From Streptomyces sp. R33 (GTDB taxonomy: Bacteria; Actinomycetota; Actinomycetes; Streptomycetales; Streptomycetaceae), in NCBI RefSeq assembly GCF_041200175.1, contig NZ_CP165727.1:4042501-4106500 (forward strand): a stretch of 64,000 nucleotides of DNA, in the 5' to 3' direction. The notes below the pieces were generated by a model, which saw nothing but the letters and a program-made list of their open reading frames with translations, ran no database searches and was not told the DNA's origin. Below are positions 50,145 to 58,703 of this stretch, one piece after another. Each line of letters opens with the position of its first letter. Positions within the stretch are counted from its first letter, which is position 1. The position numbers and the translations under genes are program-made.

Positions 50145-50231
50145 GCGCCCGGCCCGGCCTGAGTACGCCGGTCCGCCGACGTGAGTACCCGCGCGGATCC
50201 CCCGTACCGGCAGCGCCGACAGGATGACGGC

Positions 50232-50576
50232 ATGTCCTGGAACCCGCAGACCGCCCTCCTCGCCCCCACCCCCGAATCGCCGGCCGAAGCCGCCGCCCGG
50301 CGCGTCCGCAGGAACGCGGGGATCGCCGCCCTGCTGCTCCTGCCCGCCCTGGTGGCCGCGAAGGTCCTCGTGCTGTCGACCGAGGCCGGCGGCCGCTGCC
50401 TGATGCAGGGCGGCTGCCGGCCGTTCCCCGGGGAGGTCTTCCTCGCGCTGCTCGCCGCGGTCGTGGCGTCCGGCGTGGCGGTGCAGTCCGCGCCGCACCG
50501 GTTCCGGAAGCACGCCCTCGCGGCCCAGTTGGCCCTGGAGGCCCTGGCCGTCCTCATGGTCCTGGCCTACCCCTGA
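50232..50576 (+). CDS. Small membrane protein with two helices
   Basis: A 114-aa hypothetical protein. The N-terminus is polar with APTPESPAEAAARRVRR; two hydrophobic helices follow (AGIAALLLLPALVAAKVLVLS and VFLALLAAVVASGVAVQ), and a third weaker stretch ends the protein (ALEALAVLMVLAYP). Two Cys (GRCLMQGGCRPF) lie in the loop between helices and could form a disulfide outside the membrane. The ATG at 50232 is chosen over a GTG 17 codons earlier because of its position directly before the conserved-looking start. It is convergent with the coiled-coil gene. Confidence 0.72.
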   Translation: MSWNPQTALLAPTPESPAEAAARRVRRNAGIAALLLLPALVAAKVLVLSTEAGGRCLMQGGCRPFPGEVFLALLAAVVASGVAVQSAPHRFRKHALAAQLALEALAVLMVLAYP

Positions 50577-50621
50577 GCCCCGCCGCCCGGAATCCCGGCC
50601 GGGGCCCCACGGGCGGACCGG

Positions 50622-51674
50622 CTAGGAGATGGCCGTGCGCAGCCGGACGACGTCGATCGGCTCGGTCTCGTCGTGCGCCGTCAGGTCGATGACCTGGCCC
50701 ACCGCGCGCTGCTCGGGGGTGGCCGGCTTGAAGCCCTGTTCCTTGACCGGCGGCTCGGCCGCGGCCCGGGCCGACTCCGCCTTGTGGACCTCGAGGGCCT
50801 CCGCGCCGACCACGTCGGCCAGGTCCTCGTTCTGGACCGATTCGATCACCGCCCGGGCCTGGGCCGCGGTCTTGGTGCCGAAGAAGTCGAAGCCGCCCTC
50901 GACGCGGGACGCCGAGCGGCGTACGGCCGAGTACGGGGCCACCGCCGCGGCCGGCCGGCGCGCCGGGACCGCCGCAGCAGCGCCCGTGGCGCCGTCCGTA
51001 CGGGAGTGCGGTCCACCGGCCGACCCGGCCTCCAGGGCCCTGGGCTCGGCGCCCCGGCCCTCCAGCATCTTCGGCCGGGCCGGGTCCGCCTCGGCCTTGC
51101 GGGCGAGGGCCTTCATGGCCGCGTGGGCCCGGGCGTAGCCGACGCTGGTGGGGGCGCCGCTCGACGTGCGCTCCTCGGAGACCGCCGGGAGCTCCTTGGG
51201 TGCCGCCGCCGGGGCCGCGGAGGCCTCGATGGCGAGCAGCCGGCGGCCCTCCAGAGCGCTGGCCCGCTCGGTCTCGGCGGTCGCGTACCGCCGCAGCAGC
51301 GCCGCGTGCTCGCCGCGCAGCCCGGCGAGTTCGACCCGCTTGGCGCGCAGCTTCGCATCGAGCTTGGCGCGCAGCGCCCGGGCCTCTTCGAGGTCGGACT
51401 CGAGCTCGGCTATCCGCTCCTCGGTCTTCCACTCGTCCTTGACCCGTTCGCGCGCGAGTTCCGCCACGCGGCGCCCGGCCGAGCGGTCCCAGGCGCGCAT
51501 GACGACGGCGCCGGCCACGCCCGCGGCCGCCGTGAGGGCCACGAGCAGGCGTAGTGGCAAAGGTTCCGCGATCAGCCAGGCCGCGGCCGCACTGGCGACG
51601 GAGACTCCGGCCACGGTCGTCGGCGTGAGCAGCCGGTGCAGGGGTTCGGGATTGCGGTGGCGTCCACGGGGCAT
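50622..51674 (-). CDS. Membrane-anchored coiled-coil protein
   Basis: A 350-aa protein with two N-terminal membrane helices (about 20-58, TVAGVSVASAAAAWLIAE and LRLLVALTAAAGVAGAVVM), then a coiled coil (about 85-145, WKTEERIAELESDLEEARALRAKLDAKLRAKRVELAGLR) and a long Ala/Pro-rich cytoplasmic region ending with KPATPEQRAVGQVIDLTAHDETEPIDVVRLRTAIS. The architecture recalls cytoskeletal or polar-growth scaffold proteins of actinobacteria, but no homology to a named one is claimed. It is upstream of, and on the same strand as, nothing obvious; the betaine transporter follows on its 5' side. Confidence 0.85.
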   Translation of the reverse strand: MPRGRHRNPEPLHRLLTPTTVAGVSVASAAAAWLIAEPLPLRLLVALTAAAGVAGAVVMRAWDRSAGRRVAELARERVKDEWKTEERIAELESDLEEARALRAKLDAKLRAKRVELAGLRGEHAALLRRYATAETERASALEGRRLLAIEASAAPAAAPKELPAVSEERTSSGAPTSVGYARAHAAMKALARKAEADPARPKMLEGRGAEPRALEAGSAGGPHSRTDGATGAAAAVPARRPAAAVAPYSAVRRSASRVEGGFDFFGTKTAAQARAVIESVQNEDLADVVGAEALEVHKAESARAAAEPPVKEQGFKPATPEQRAVGQVIDLTAHDETEPIDVVRLRTAIS

Positions 51675-51775
51675 GGCCTGAAATTTACAGGGCGTGGGGG
51701 CCCAGTGGGGTAACTGCCCGGCAATCTGTGGCCGGGCAGTTACCCGTCATTTCTCCACCAAACCCGTAACTACTC

Positions 51776-52768
51776 CTACTTCGTCAGGCCCTTCGCCTTC
51801 AGATAGGCCTTCGCGGCATCCGCCGGCTTCTCGCGCTGCGCGTCCACCTTCTTGTTCAGCTCGACGAGGTCGGCGGTCGTCAGGACCTTGGTCAGCTTGT
51901 CGAGGGCGGCCGCGATCTCCGGGGATCCCGCGTCCTTGGCGTTGACCACCGGCAGGACGTTGTCGGCGTTCTGGAGCTTCTTGTCGTCCTCCAGCAGGAC
52001 CAGCCCGAAGCTGTCGAGCGTGGCGTCCGTGGTCGTGGTGAGCGCCAGCTGGTCCACACCGTCCTTGACGGCCTGCTTGGCCTGCGGGGTGCCGACGCCC
52101 TTCGGGTCGATCCCGGAAACGTCGATTCCGTACGTCTTCTTCAACCCGGGCGCGCAGAAGGGCCGTACGGCGCATTCGTCACCCGCCGCGATCTTCACCT
52201 TCAGACCCGACTTGCCAAGATCGGAAAGGGTCTTCAGGTTGTTCTTCTGGGCGAATTCCTTCGATACCGCGAACGCGTTCTGGTCGACCGCCGAGCCCGC
52301 CGGCAGCACCTTCAGGCCGAGCGGGGCCGCCAGCTTCTCCAGCCCCGCGACCGTCGCCGCCACGTCGCTCGACGCGACGGGCTTCTCCTCCGGCGCCTTC
52401 GGCCCGTTCACCTTGGCGTTGAGGAACTCCGCGAGGGTGGCTGCGTACTCCGGGACGACGTCGATCTCGCCCTTCTCCAGCGAGGGCTCGTACAGCTCGC
52501 GGTTGTTCACCGTGGTGATCGAGGTGCTGTAGCCCGCGTCCTTGAGGACCTGCGCGTACAGCTCCGCCAGCACGTTGGACTCGGTGAACCCGGCCGCACC
52601 GATCACGACCTTGCCCTTGCCGGAGCCGGAACCCGAGTCCGAGGGCGCGGACGCGGCCGCACCGCCGTCCTTGCTCTTCTCCAGGCTGTCGCCGCCGCAC
52701 GCGGTGAGCGAGGCGGTCAGGGCCGCCGCCCCCAGTACGGCGCCGAGGACGCGCGTGGACTTGCTCAT
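51776..52768 (-). CDS. Glycine betaine/choline-type ABC transporter substrate-binding lipoprotein
   Basis: A 330-aa solute-binding lipoprotein of the OpuAC/ProX family. The lipobox LTAC has its Cys at position 24. The mature part begins KVVIGAAGFTESNVLAELYAQVLKDAGY, typical of the family, and continues ELYEPSLEKGEIDVVPEYAATLAEFLN. The ligand is likely glycine betaine, choline or a related osmolyte. The ATG has a TTGGAGGAG ribosome site. It is the last gene of the permease-permease-SBP operon on the minus strand. Confidence 0.93.
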   Translation of the reverse strand: MSKSTRVLGAVLGAAALTASLTACGGDSLEKSKDGGAAASAPSDSGSGSGKGKVVIGAAGFTESNVLAELYAQVLKDAGYSTSITTVNNRELYEPSLEKGEIDVVPEYAATLAEFLNAKVNGPKAPEEKPVASSDVAATVAGLEKLAAPLGLKVLPAGSAVDQNAFAVSKEFAQKNNLKTLSDLGKSGLKVKIAAGDECAVRPFCAPGLKKTYGIDVSGIDPKGVGTPQAKQAVKDGVDQLALTTTTDATLDSFGLVLLEDDKKLQNADNVLPVVNAKDAGSPEIAAALDKLTKVLTTADLVELNKKVDAQREKPADAAKAYLKAKGLTK

Positions 52769-52843
52769 CTTTGCTCCTCCAAGGGAGTGGGAACGACAAA
52801 GGACGGACAGCGAAGGGGAACGCCCGCGGGCCGGGCCGGAGGG

Positions 52844-53509
52844 TCAGCGCGCCGCCGGACGCGGGAACAGCCGGTCGGCCGCCACCAGGGCGCCCTCGAC
52901 CAGCAGGGCGAGCGCCGCCACCAGCAGGGCCCCCGCGACGACCTGTGGGGTGTTGTACGTGTTGAAGCCGGCGGTGATGATCCGGCCGAGGCCGCCCTGG
53001 CCGACCATGGCCGCGATCGTGGCCGTGGCGATGACCTGGACGGCGCCCGAGCGCAGCCCGGTCATCACCAGCTCCCGCGCGAGCGGCAGTTCCACCCGCC
53101 AGAAGAGCTGGCCGCCGGACATGCCCATGCCCCGGGCGGCCTCCACCACCGAGCGGTCCACCTCCCGCATGCCGACGTACGCATTGGTCAGCAGCGGCGG
53201 GACGGCGAAGAGCACGAGGGCGGCGATGGTGGGCACATAGCCCGCGCTGCGCAGCGGCGAGACCATGAACAGGGCCAGCACCGCGAAGACGGGCACGGCC
53301 CGTCCGGCGTTGGACACGTTGACGGCGAGCGCCCCGCCCTTGCCGATGTGGCCGAGCCACAGACCGACCGGGAGGGCCACGGCGCAGGCGATGGCGAGGG
53401 AGATCCCGCTGACGTACACGTGCTCGCCGAGCCGGTGCCACACGCCGTTCTCCCCGGACCAGTTGGCCCCGTTAGCCAGCCAGTCCCAGGCCTGTCCCAT
53501 CACGCCCAT
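52844..53509 (-). CDS. Betaine/choline ABC transporter permease (ProW-like), second copy
   Basis: A 221-aa permease with about five membrane helices and the ABC importer coupling segment EAARGMGMSGGQLFWRVELPLA (EAA loop). It starts GVMGQAWDWLANGANW before the helices. The start may be the ATG at 53509 or the one three codons later. It follows the first permease by 4 nt and precedes the binding-protein gene by 75 nt. Two different permease genes suggest a heterodimeric membrane part. Confidence 0.92.
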   Translation of the reverse strand: MGVMGQAWDWLANGANWSGENGVWHRLGEHVYVSGISLAIACAVALPVGLWLGHIGKGGALAVNVSNAGRAVPVFAVLALFMVSPLRSAGYVPTIAALVLFAVPPLLTNAYVGMREVDRSVVEAARGMGMSGGQLFWRVELPLARELVMTGLRSGAVQVIATATIAAMVGQGGLGRIITAGFNTYNTPQVVAGALLVAALALLVEGALVAADRLFPRPAAR

Positions 53510-53513
53510 CGCC

Positions 53514-54245
53514 TCATGCCCCCTTCGCCGTCCGCGTCAGGCGCGCGGCCCGCCCGGCCCGCTCCGTCCGCGCCGGCCGCGTCGCCCGGGTCCACGGCGT
53601 GAGCAGTCGCTGCAGGCCGAGCAGCAGCAGGTCCGCCACCAGCGCGAGCAGCACGCACAGCACGGAGGCGGTGAGCACCTGGGCCTTGAAGGAGCTGTTG
53701 ACCGCCGGGGCGATGAGGTTGCCGAGGCCGCCCTTGCCGACGATGGAGCCGACGGTGGTCAGCGCCACCGTGGACACCGTGGCGATCCGCACCCCGGCGA
53801 GCAGCGCGGGCAGCGCCAGCGGCAGTTCGACCTGCCACAGCAGCCGCGCGGGCCCGTAGCCCATCCCGCGCGCGGCCTCCCGTACCTCCTCGGGGACGGC
53901 TTCCAGGCCGGCCATCGCATTGCGGACCAGGATGGTCAGCGAGTACAGCACCAGACCGGTCACCACGAGCGAGGCCGACAGCCCGAACAGCGGCAGCAGC
54001 AGGGAGAACATGGCGAGCGAGGGGACCGTGTAGAGCAGGGTGGTCAGGCCCAGCACGGGCGCGGCCCAGCGCCGGCCGCGGCGGGCCAGCAGGGCCAGCG
54101 GGAGGGAAACGGCGAGGCCCACGAGCACCGACACGCCCGTGATCCACACGTGTTGGACCGTGGCGTCGGTGAGCTCCTGGGAGCGGGACGTGACGTAGTC
54201 CCAGCAGATCCAGTCGTTCGCCACCAGGCAGTTCTGTCCGGCCAT
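53514..54245 (-). CDS. Betaine/choline ABC transporter permease (ProW-like), first copy
   Basis: A 243-aa permease. After a Cys-containing N-terminus (MAGQNCLVANDWICWDYV) there are about five membrane helices and the coupling motif EAARGMGYGPARLLWQVELPLALP. The C-terminus is basic. The ATG at 54245 is followed by the conserved ND-W-ICWDYV segment. It is the first gene of the minus-strand unit and is divergent from the ATPase gene at 54401 with a 155-bp shared promoter region. Confidence 0.92.
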   Translation of the reverse strand: MAGQNCLVANDWICWDYVTSRSQELTDATVQHVWITGVSVLVGLAVSLPLALLARRGRRWAAPVLGLTTLLYTVPSLAMFSLLLPLFGLSASLVVTGLVLYSLTILVRNAMAGLEAVPEEVREAARGMGYGPARLLWQVELPLALPALLAGVRIATVSTVALTTVGSIVGKGGLGNLIAPAVNSSFKAQVLTASVLCVLLALVADLLLLGLQRLLTPWTRATRPARTERAGRAARLTRTAKGA

Positions 54246-54400
54246 GCCCTCACCCCCCCTGCCTCCGCTGCGTACACCCGTCCGAACGGGACCGGTCAAG
54301 AGCGACCCTAACCCCCTGGGCGGACAATGGCCGGAAACCTTCGCACCGGGGTAATACTCCCGTCACAAACAACCCGCAGTGTGTGGGGGAGGATGGGCAG

Positions 54401-55363
54401 GTGATCCGATTCGAGCATGTGACCAAGCGCTACCCCGACGGGACCACGGCCGTCGAGGACCTGTCCTTCGAGGTGGCGGAGGGCGAGCTGGTCACCCTCG
54501 TGGGCCCGTCCGGGTGCGGCAAGACCACCACGATGAAGATGGTCAACCGGCTCATCGAGCCGACCTCCGGCCGGATCCTGCTCGGCGGCGAGGACATCGC
54601 GGACGCCGATCCGGTCGAGCTGCGCCGGCACATCGGGTACGTCATCCAGCAGGTCGGGCTGTTCCCGCACAAGACGGTGCTGGAGAACACCGCGACCGTG
54701 CCCCAGCTGATCGGCACCCCCAAGGCCAAGGCCCGTGCCCGGGCGGCCGAGCTCCTCGAACTCGTGGGCCTGGACCCGGCCGTGTACGGGGGCCGGTATC
54801 CGGAGCAGCTCTCCGGCGGACAGCGCCAGCGCGTCGGCGTCGCGCGCGCCCTCGCGGCCGATCCGCCGGTGCTGCTGATGGACGAGCCGTTCGGGGCGGT
54901 GGACCCGGTGGTCCGCGAACGCCTCCAGAACGAGTTCCTGGCGCTGCAGAAGACGGTGCGCAAAACGATCCTGCTGGTCACGCACGACCTGGAGGAAGCG
55001 GTCCGGCTCGGCGACCGCATCGCCGTCTACGGCGCGGGCACCATCGAGCAGTTCGCCCGCCCGGCCGAAGTGCTGGGTGCGCCAGCCACCGCGTACGTGG
55101 CCTCCTTCGTCGGCGCGGACCGGGGCCTGAAGCGGCTCGCGGTCACCCCGGTGGGGCAGGCCGACCTGGCGGAGGCCGACGGGAAAGCCCCCACCGCCGA
55201 AGTGGCGCTGGGGGCGAGTCTGCGCGAGGCGCTCGCGCTGCTGCTGCAGGAGGACTCCGGCCGGATCGGGGTCACGGACCCGGACACCGGCGCGCTGGTC
55301 GGCGTACTGACCCCGGAGGGCGTCCACCGGGCCCTGCGCCGGGCCCAACTGCAAGAGGCCTAG
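54401..55363 (+). CDS. Betaine/choline ABC transporter ATP-binding protein (ProV/OpuA-like)
   Basis: A 320-aa ATPase with Walker A GPSGCGKTTTMKMVN, the Q-loop VIQQVGLFPHKTV, signature QLSGGQRQRVGVARAL, Walker B LLMDEPFGAVDP and switch VTHDLEEAVRLGD. The C-terminal ~70 residues resemble a single CBS-type regulatory module (GRIGVTDPDTGALVGVLTPEG). The GTG at 54401 has a GGAGG ribosome site 8 nt upstream; an in-frame GTG at 54383 overlaps that site. It is transcribed away from the permease and binding-protein genes, so the importer is made from two divergent units. Confidence 0.94.
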   Translation: MIRFEHVTKRYPDGTTAVEDLSFEVAEGELVTLVGPSGCGKTTTMKMVNRLIEPTSGRILLGGEDIADADPVELRRHIGYVIQQVGLFPHKTVLENTATVPQLIGTPKAKARARAAELLELVGLDPAVYGGRYPEQLSGGQRQRVGVARALAADPPVLLMDEPFGAVDPVVRERLQNEFLALQKTVRKTILLVTHDLEEAVRLGDRIAVYGAGTIEQFARPAEVLGAPATAYVASFVGADRGLKRLAVTPVGQADLAEADGKAPTAEVALGASLREALALLLQEDSGRIGVTDPDTGALVGVLTPEGVHRALRRAQLQEA

Positions 55364-55370
55364 GGCCAGA

Positions 55371-55399
55371 AGGCCTGACCCGGCCTGCGGGTCAGGCCT
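55371..55399. terminator. Bidirectional hairpin between the betaine ATPase and esterase genes
   Basis: AGGCCTGACCCG (55371-55382) pairs with CGGGTCAGGCCT (55388-55399), a 12-bp perfect stem with a five-base loop. It overlaps the last codons of the convergent esterase gene, which ends at 55392. Confidence 0.8.
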
Positions 55400-56501
55400 G
55401 GATGCGGTTGCTCATCCACACCAGCATCGGCGGGATCTCGCGGCGCCACGTGTTGAAGTTGTGGCCGCCGCTGTCGAGGATGATCGAGGAGACCCGGTCC
55501 GGGCCCTTGACCAGCTTGATGAACTTCTTGGTGTCACCGAGGTTCGGCTCGCCCTGCTCGCTGCTGGTGACCAGGAAGGACGTACCCGACGGCTGCTTGT
55601 GCTCGATGCTGTGCAGGACGTCCGCACGCTTCTTCAGCTTGTCGTCGCCCTGGAACAGGTTGCCGGTCGTCGCGTCGTTCGCGGCGTCGTAGTACGCGGA
55701 CAGACCCGCGGCGGCGCCGAAGGTCTGCGGGTAGTGCGCGGCGATCTTCAGGGCGCAGTAGCCGCCCGTGGAGTTGCCGATGAAGCCCATGTTCTGCGGC
55801 TTCTTGCCGACCCGGAAGGTGTCCTGGATGGCCTGCGGCAGGTCCTGGCCGAAGAAGGTCTCGGTCTGCGGTCCGCCGGGTATGTCCACGCACTCGGTGT
55901 CACGCGGCGGCGCGATCGTCGGGCGGAGCATCACCAGGATCATCGGCTTCATCTTGCCCGCCTTGGCCTGCTTGAAGGCCGTCATCGGGTAGTTCAGCCC
56001 TTTGATCAGGTTCTCGGCGGTGCCCGGGTAGCCCGTCAGCACGATGGAGGCCGGAAAGTTCTTGTCCTTGTGCTGCGGCTGGAAGTACTCCGGCGGCAGC
56101 CACACGTACCCGGGGCTCGTTATTTTCGACTTCTGCCCGGTTATGGCAACCTTCAGGATCTGTCCGCCCACCTGGGGCTGGGCGCCGCCCGGCACGTCGA
56201 GCTTCTGCTTGTCGACGACCTTGATGTCCTTGCTGCTCATCGAGTGGTCCACGACCTTGCCGACAGATGTCTGCTGGCCGAACAGGTCCGCCCACGAGCC
56301 GTAGAAGGAGAAGGACTTGTTCGCCGCCAGGCCGACGGCCGAGAACAACGCCAGCTGGGTCGCGAGCAGGAGGCCGATCCGGCCGAGCAGCGCACGCCAG
56401 GTGCGGCCCGAGAGCCGGGGCCAGAACCACACCGTGGCTGCGAACAGCAGCACACCGGCGACGATGGCCAGCGCCAGAACCGTATTACTGGTGAGACCCA
56501 T
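55392..56501 (-). CDS. Membrane-anchored alpha/beta-hydrolase (esterase-like)
   Basis: A 369-aa protein. Two or three N-terminal membrane helices (about 5-75, VLALAIVAGVLLFAATVWFW and IGLLLATQLALFSAVGLAA) anchor an extracellular esterase-family domain of the antigen 85/esterase D type. The nucleophile Ser lies in FIGNSTGGYCAL, and the likely catalytic His in DSGGHNFNTWRREIPPM near the end. Substrate unknown; surface lipid or teichoic-acid ester cleavage or acyl transfer is plausible. It is divergent from the MprF/LysX-like gene with 152 bp between, so the two could be jointly regulated. Confidence 0.88.
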   Translation of the reverse strand: MGLTSNTVLALAIVAGVLLFAATVWFWPRLSGRTWRALLGRIGLLLATQLALFSAVGLAANKSFSFYGSWADLFGQQTSVGKVVDHSMSSKDIKVVDKQKLDVPGGAQPQVGGQILKVAITGQKSKITSPGYVWLPPEYFQPQHKDKNFPASIVLTGYPGTAENLIKGLNYPMTAFKQAKAGKMKPMILVMLRPTIAPPRDTECVDIPGGPQTETFFGQDLPQAIQDTFRVGKKPQNMGFIGNSTGGYCALKIAAHYPQTFGAAAGLSAYYDAANDATTGNLFQGDDKLKKRADVLHSIEHKQPSGTSFLVTSSEQGEPNLGDTKKFIKLVKGPDRVSSIILDSGGHNFNTWRREIPPMLVWMSNRIQA

Positions 56502-56653
56502 GAGCAGTCAGTCGACTTTCTGATGGCAGGACTAGTTTTTCTCGGCGGAAGAGTGAACCCGCTCGACCCCGATGTCGTCCTAGTGGACGCACCACACTCC
56601 GGAGGCTGTCGCGGCCTTCGGCCACATGATCTCTCGCGGAGCAACGGGAAGCG

Positions 56654-58513
56654 ATGTCTAGCAGGATAGATGGCGATAAGTCGGGACAGGTTCCGAAGCA
56701 GGTCCGCCGAATCTTCCGCGGCCCACGACCGGAGTCGGTGCCCGGCCTGGTAGGTACGGCCGTCATGATCGTCGGCCTTCTGGACATCGCGGCGGGCGTG
56801 TTCCCGCGGTTCCGGCACAGCCGGTTCCACGCGGTCACCGAGGTGCTGCCCGGTTCGCTGGGCCCGTTCGCAGCCGCCCTCGCCATCAGCGCGGGCGTCC
56901 TGCTCCTCCTGCTCGCCCACGGCCTCAAGCGCCGCAAGCGCCGTGCCTGGCGGGCCGCCGTGGTCCTGCTCCCGGCGGGCGCCGTCGCGCAGTTCACGTA
57001 CCGGCACTCCGTCATCGGCGTCGTCATCGCGGCGGTCCTCCTCGGGCTGATCGTGCGGCACCAGAGTGAATTCAAGGCGCTGCCGGACCCGCGCAGCCGC
57101 TGGAAGGCGCTCGCCAACTTCGTGCTGATGAGCGCGGGCTCCATCGGCCTCGGTCTGGTCATCGTCAACTCCCACCCGGGCCGCGTCGTCGGCCATCCGG
57201 GTATTTACGAGCAGATCAGCCACGTCGTGTACGGCCTCTTCGGCTTCGAGGGCCCCGTCGACTACGCCGGCCGCGTGTCCTGGACCGTGGGCTACTCCCT
57301 CGGCGCCCTCGGCATGCTGACCGCGCTCACCACCATCTACCTGGCCTTCCGCCCCGAGCACCCGGCCGCGCAGCTCACCGCCGACGACGAGCTCAAGCTG
57401 CGCGAGCTGCTCGCCAAGCACGGCGGCCGCGACTCGCTGGGCCACTTCGCGCTCCGCCGCGACAAGGCCGTCGTCTTCTCCCCCAGCGGCAAGGCCGCCG
57501 TCACCTACCGCGTCGTCTCCGGCGTGATGCTCGCCTCCGGCGACCCCATCGGCGACGTCGAGGCCTGGCCCGGCGCCATCGAGCGGTTCATGGAGGAGGC
57601 CAAGGCCCACTCCTGGACCCCGGCCGTCGTGGGCTGCAGCGAGACCGGCGGCGAGGTCTGGACCCGCGAGACCGGGCTGGACGCCCTGGAGCTCGGCGAC
57701 GAGGCGATCGTCGACGTCAAAGACTTCTCCCTCTCCGGCCGCCCCATGCGCAACGTCCGCCAGATGGTGAAGCGCATCGAGCGCAACGGCTACACCACCA
57801 AGGTCCGCCGCGTCAGCGAGCTGACCGAGGAGGAGCTGGAGCGCGTACGGGGCGCCGCCGAGGCCTGGCGCGGCACGGACACCGAGCGCGGCTTCTCCAT
57901 GGCGCTGGGCCGGGTCGGCGAGGAGGGCGACGGCGACTGCTTCATCGCCACCGCCCACCGGGTCGAGGAGAACGACCCCAGCCCGTTCGGCGACCTCAAG
58001 GCCGTCCTGCACTTCGTCCCCTGGGGCAAGGACGGCATGTCGCTGGAGCTGATGCGCCGCGACCGCGCCGCCGACCCGGGCATGAACGAGCTGCTGATCG
58101 TGGCCTCCCTGGTGGAGGCGCCGTCCCTGGGCATCGAGAAGGTCTCGCTGAACTTCGCGATGTTCCGCGCGGCCCTCGCCCGCGGCGAGAAGATCGGTGC
58201 CGGGCCGGTGCTGCGGATGTGGCGCGGCCTGCTGGTCTTCCTGTCGCGCTGGTTCCAGATCGAGTCGCTGTACAAGTTCAACGAGAAGTTCCGCCCCCGC
58301 TGGGAGCCGCGGTTCATGGTCTACCGCACCAGCAGCGACCTGCCCCGCATCGGCTTCGCCGTGATGCAGGCCGAGGGCTTCGTGACGGTGGCCCTGCCCC
58401 GGCTGTTCGCCAGCCGGCGACGGCCCAAGCCGGTGCGCACCTGCGCCCACACGCACGTGACCGCCAAGGTCCCCGCCCAGGCGCAGCCCGAACGCGAGGT
58501 CCAGGTCGCCTGA
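56654..58513 (+). CDS. MprF/LysX-like membrane protein (DUF2156)
   Basis: A 619-aa membrane protein. The first ~240 residues carry about six membrane helices (GLVGTAVMIVGLLDIAAGVF, AAALAISAGVLLLLLAHGL, and so on). The cytoplasmic C-terminal ~350 residues are the DUF2156 domain of lysyl-phosphatidylglycerol synthases (ELKLRELLAKHGGRDSLGHFALRRDKAVVFSPSGKAAVTYRVVSGVMLASGDPIGD; FSLSGRPMRNVRQMVKRIERNGY; LNFAMFRAALARGE). These enzymes transfer an amino acid from charged tRNA to phosphatidylglycerol and raise resistance to cationic peptides. No lysyl-tRNA synthetase domain is fused, unlike mycobacterial LysX. The ATG follows GGGAAGCG. Confidence 0.9.
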   Translation: MSSRIDGDKSGQVPKQVRRIFRGPRPESVPGLVGTAVMIVGLLDIAAGVFPRFRHSRFHAVTEVLPGSLGPFAAALAISAGVLLLLLAHGLKRRKRRAWRAAVVLLPAGAVAQFTYRHSVIGVVIAAVLLGLIVRHQSEFKALPDPRSRWKALANFVLMSAGSIGLGLVIVNSHPGRVVGHPGIYEQISHVVYGLFGFEGPVDYAGRVSWTVGYSLGALGMLTALTTIYLAFRPEHPAAQLTADDELKLRELLAKHGGRDSLGHFALRRDKAVVFSPSGKAAVTYRVVSGVMLASGDPIGDVEAWPGAIERFMEEAKAHSWTPAVVGCSETGGEVWTRETGLDALELGDEAIVDVKDFSLSGRPMRNVRQMVKRIERNGYTTKVRRVSELTEEELERVRGAAEAWRGTDTERGFSMALGRVGEEGDGDCFIATAHRVEENDPSPFGDLKAVLHFVPWGKDGMSLELMRRDRAADPGMNELLIVASLVEAPSLGIEKVSLNFAMFRAALARGEKIGAGPVLRMWRGLLVFLSRWFQIESLYKFNEKFRPRWEPRFMVYRTSSDLPRIGFAVMQAEGFVTVALPRLFASRRRPKPVRTCAHTHVTAKVPAQAQPEREVQVA

Positions 58514-58576
58514 CCCCCGGCCCGGGCCCCCGCGCCCCGGCCCCCGGAGCCCGACCCGCCGCACCCGCGGCAGGCC

Positions 58577-58642
58577 GGGCTCCGGCGTTTGCGCGTACGG
58601 GCTCCGGCGTTTGCGCCTACGGGCCCCCGCGTTTGCGCACCC
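58577..58642. repeat. Three-copy 22-bp tandem repeat upstream of folP
   Basis: Units at 58577-58598, 58599-58620 and 58621-58642 follow GGGCTCCGGCGTTTGCGCGTAC, the third more diverged. The GTTTGCGC core is conserved in all three. It lies between the MprF-like gene and folP, 62-127 bp before the folP start. Confidence 0.85.
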
Positions 58643-58703
58643 GGGCTGCGGGCCCCGGAACCCGCGTACGGCCCGGTCAGGGACGCGGCCCTACCCTGGA
58701 GCC

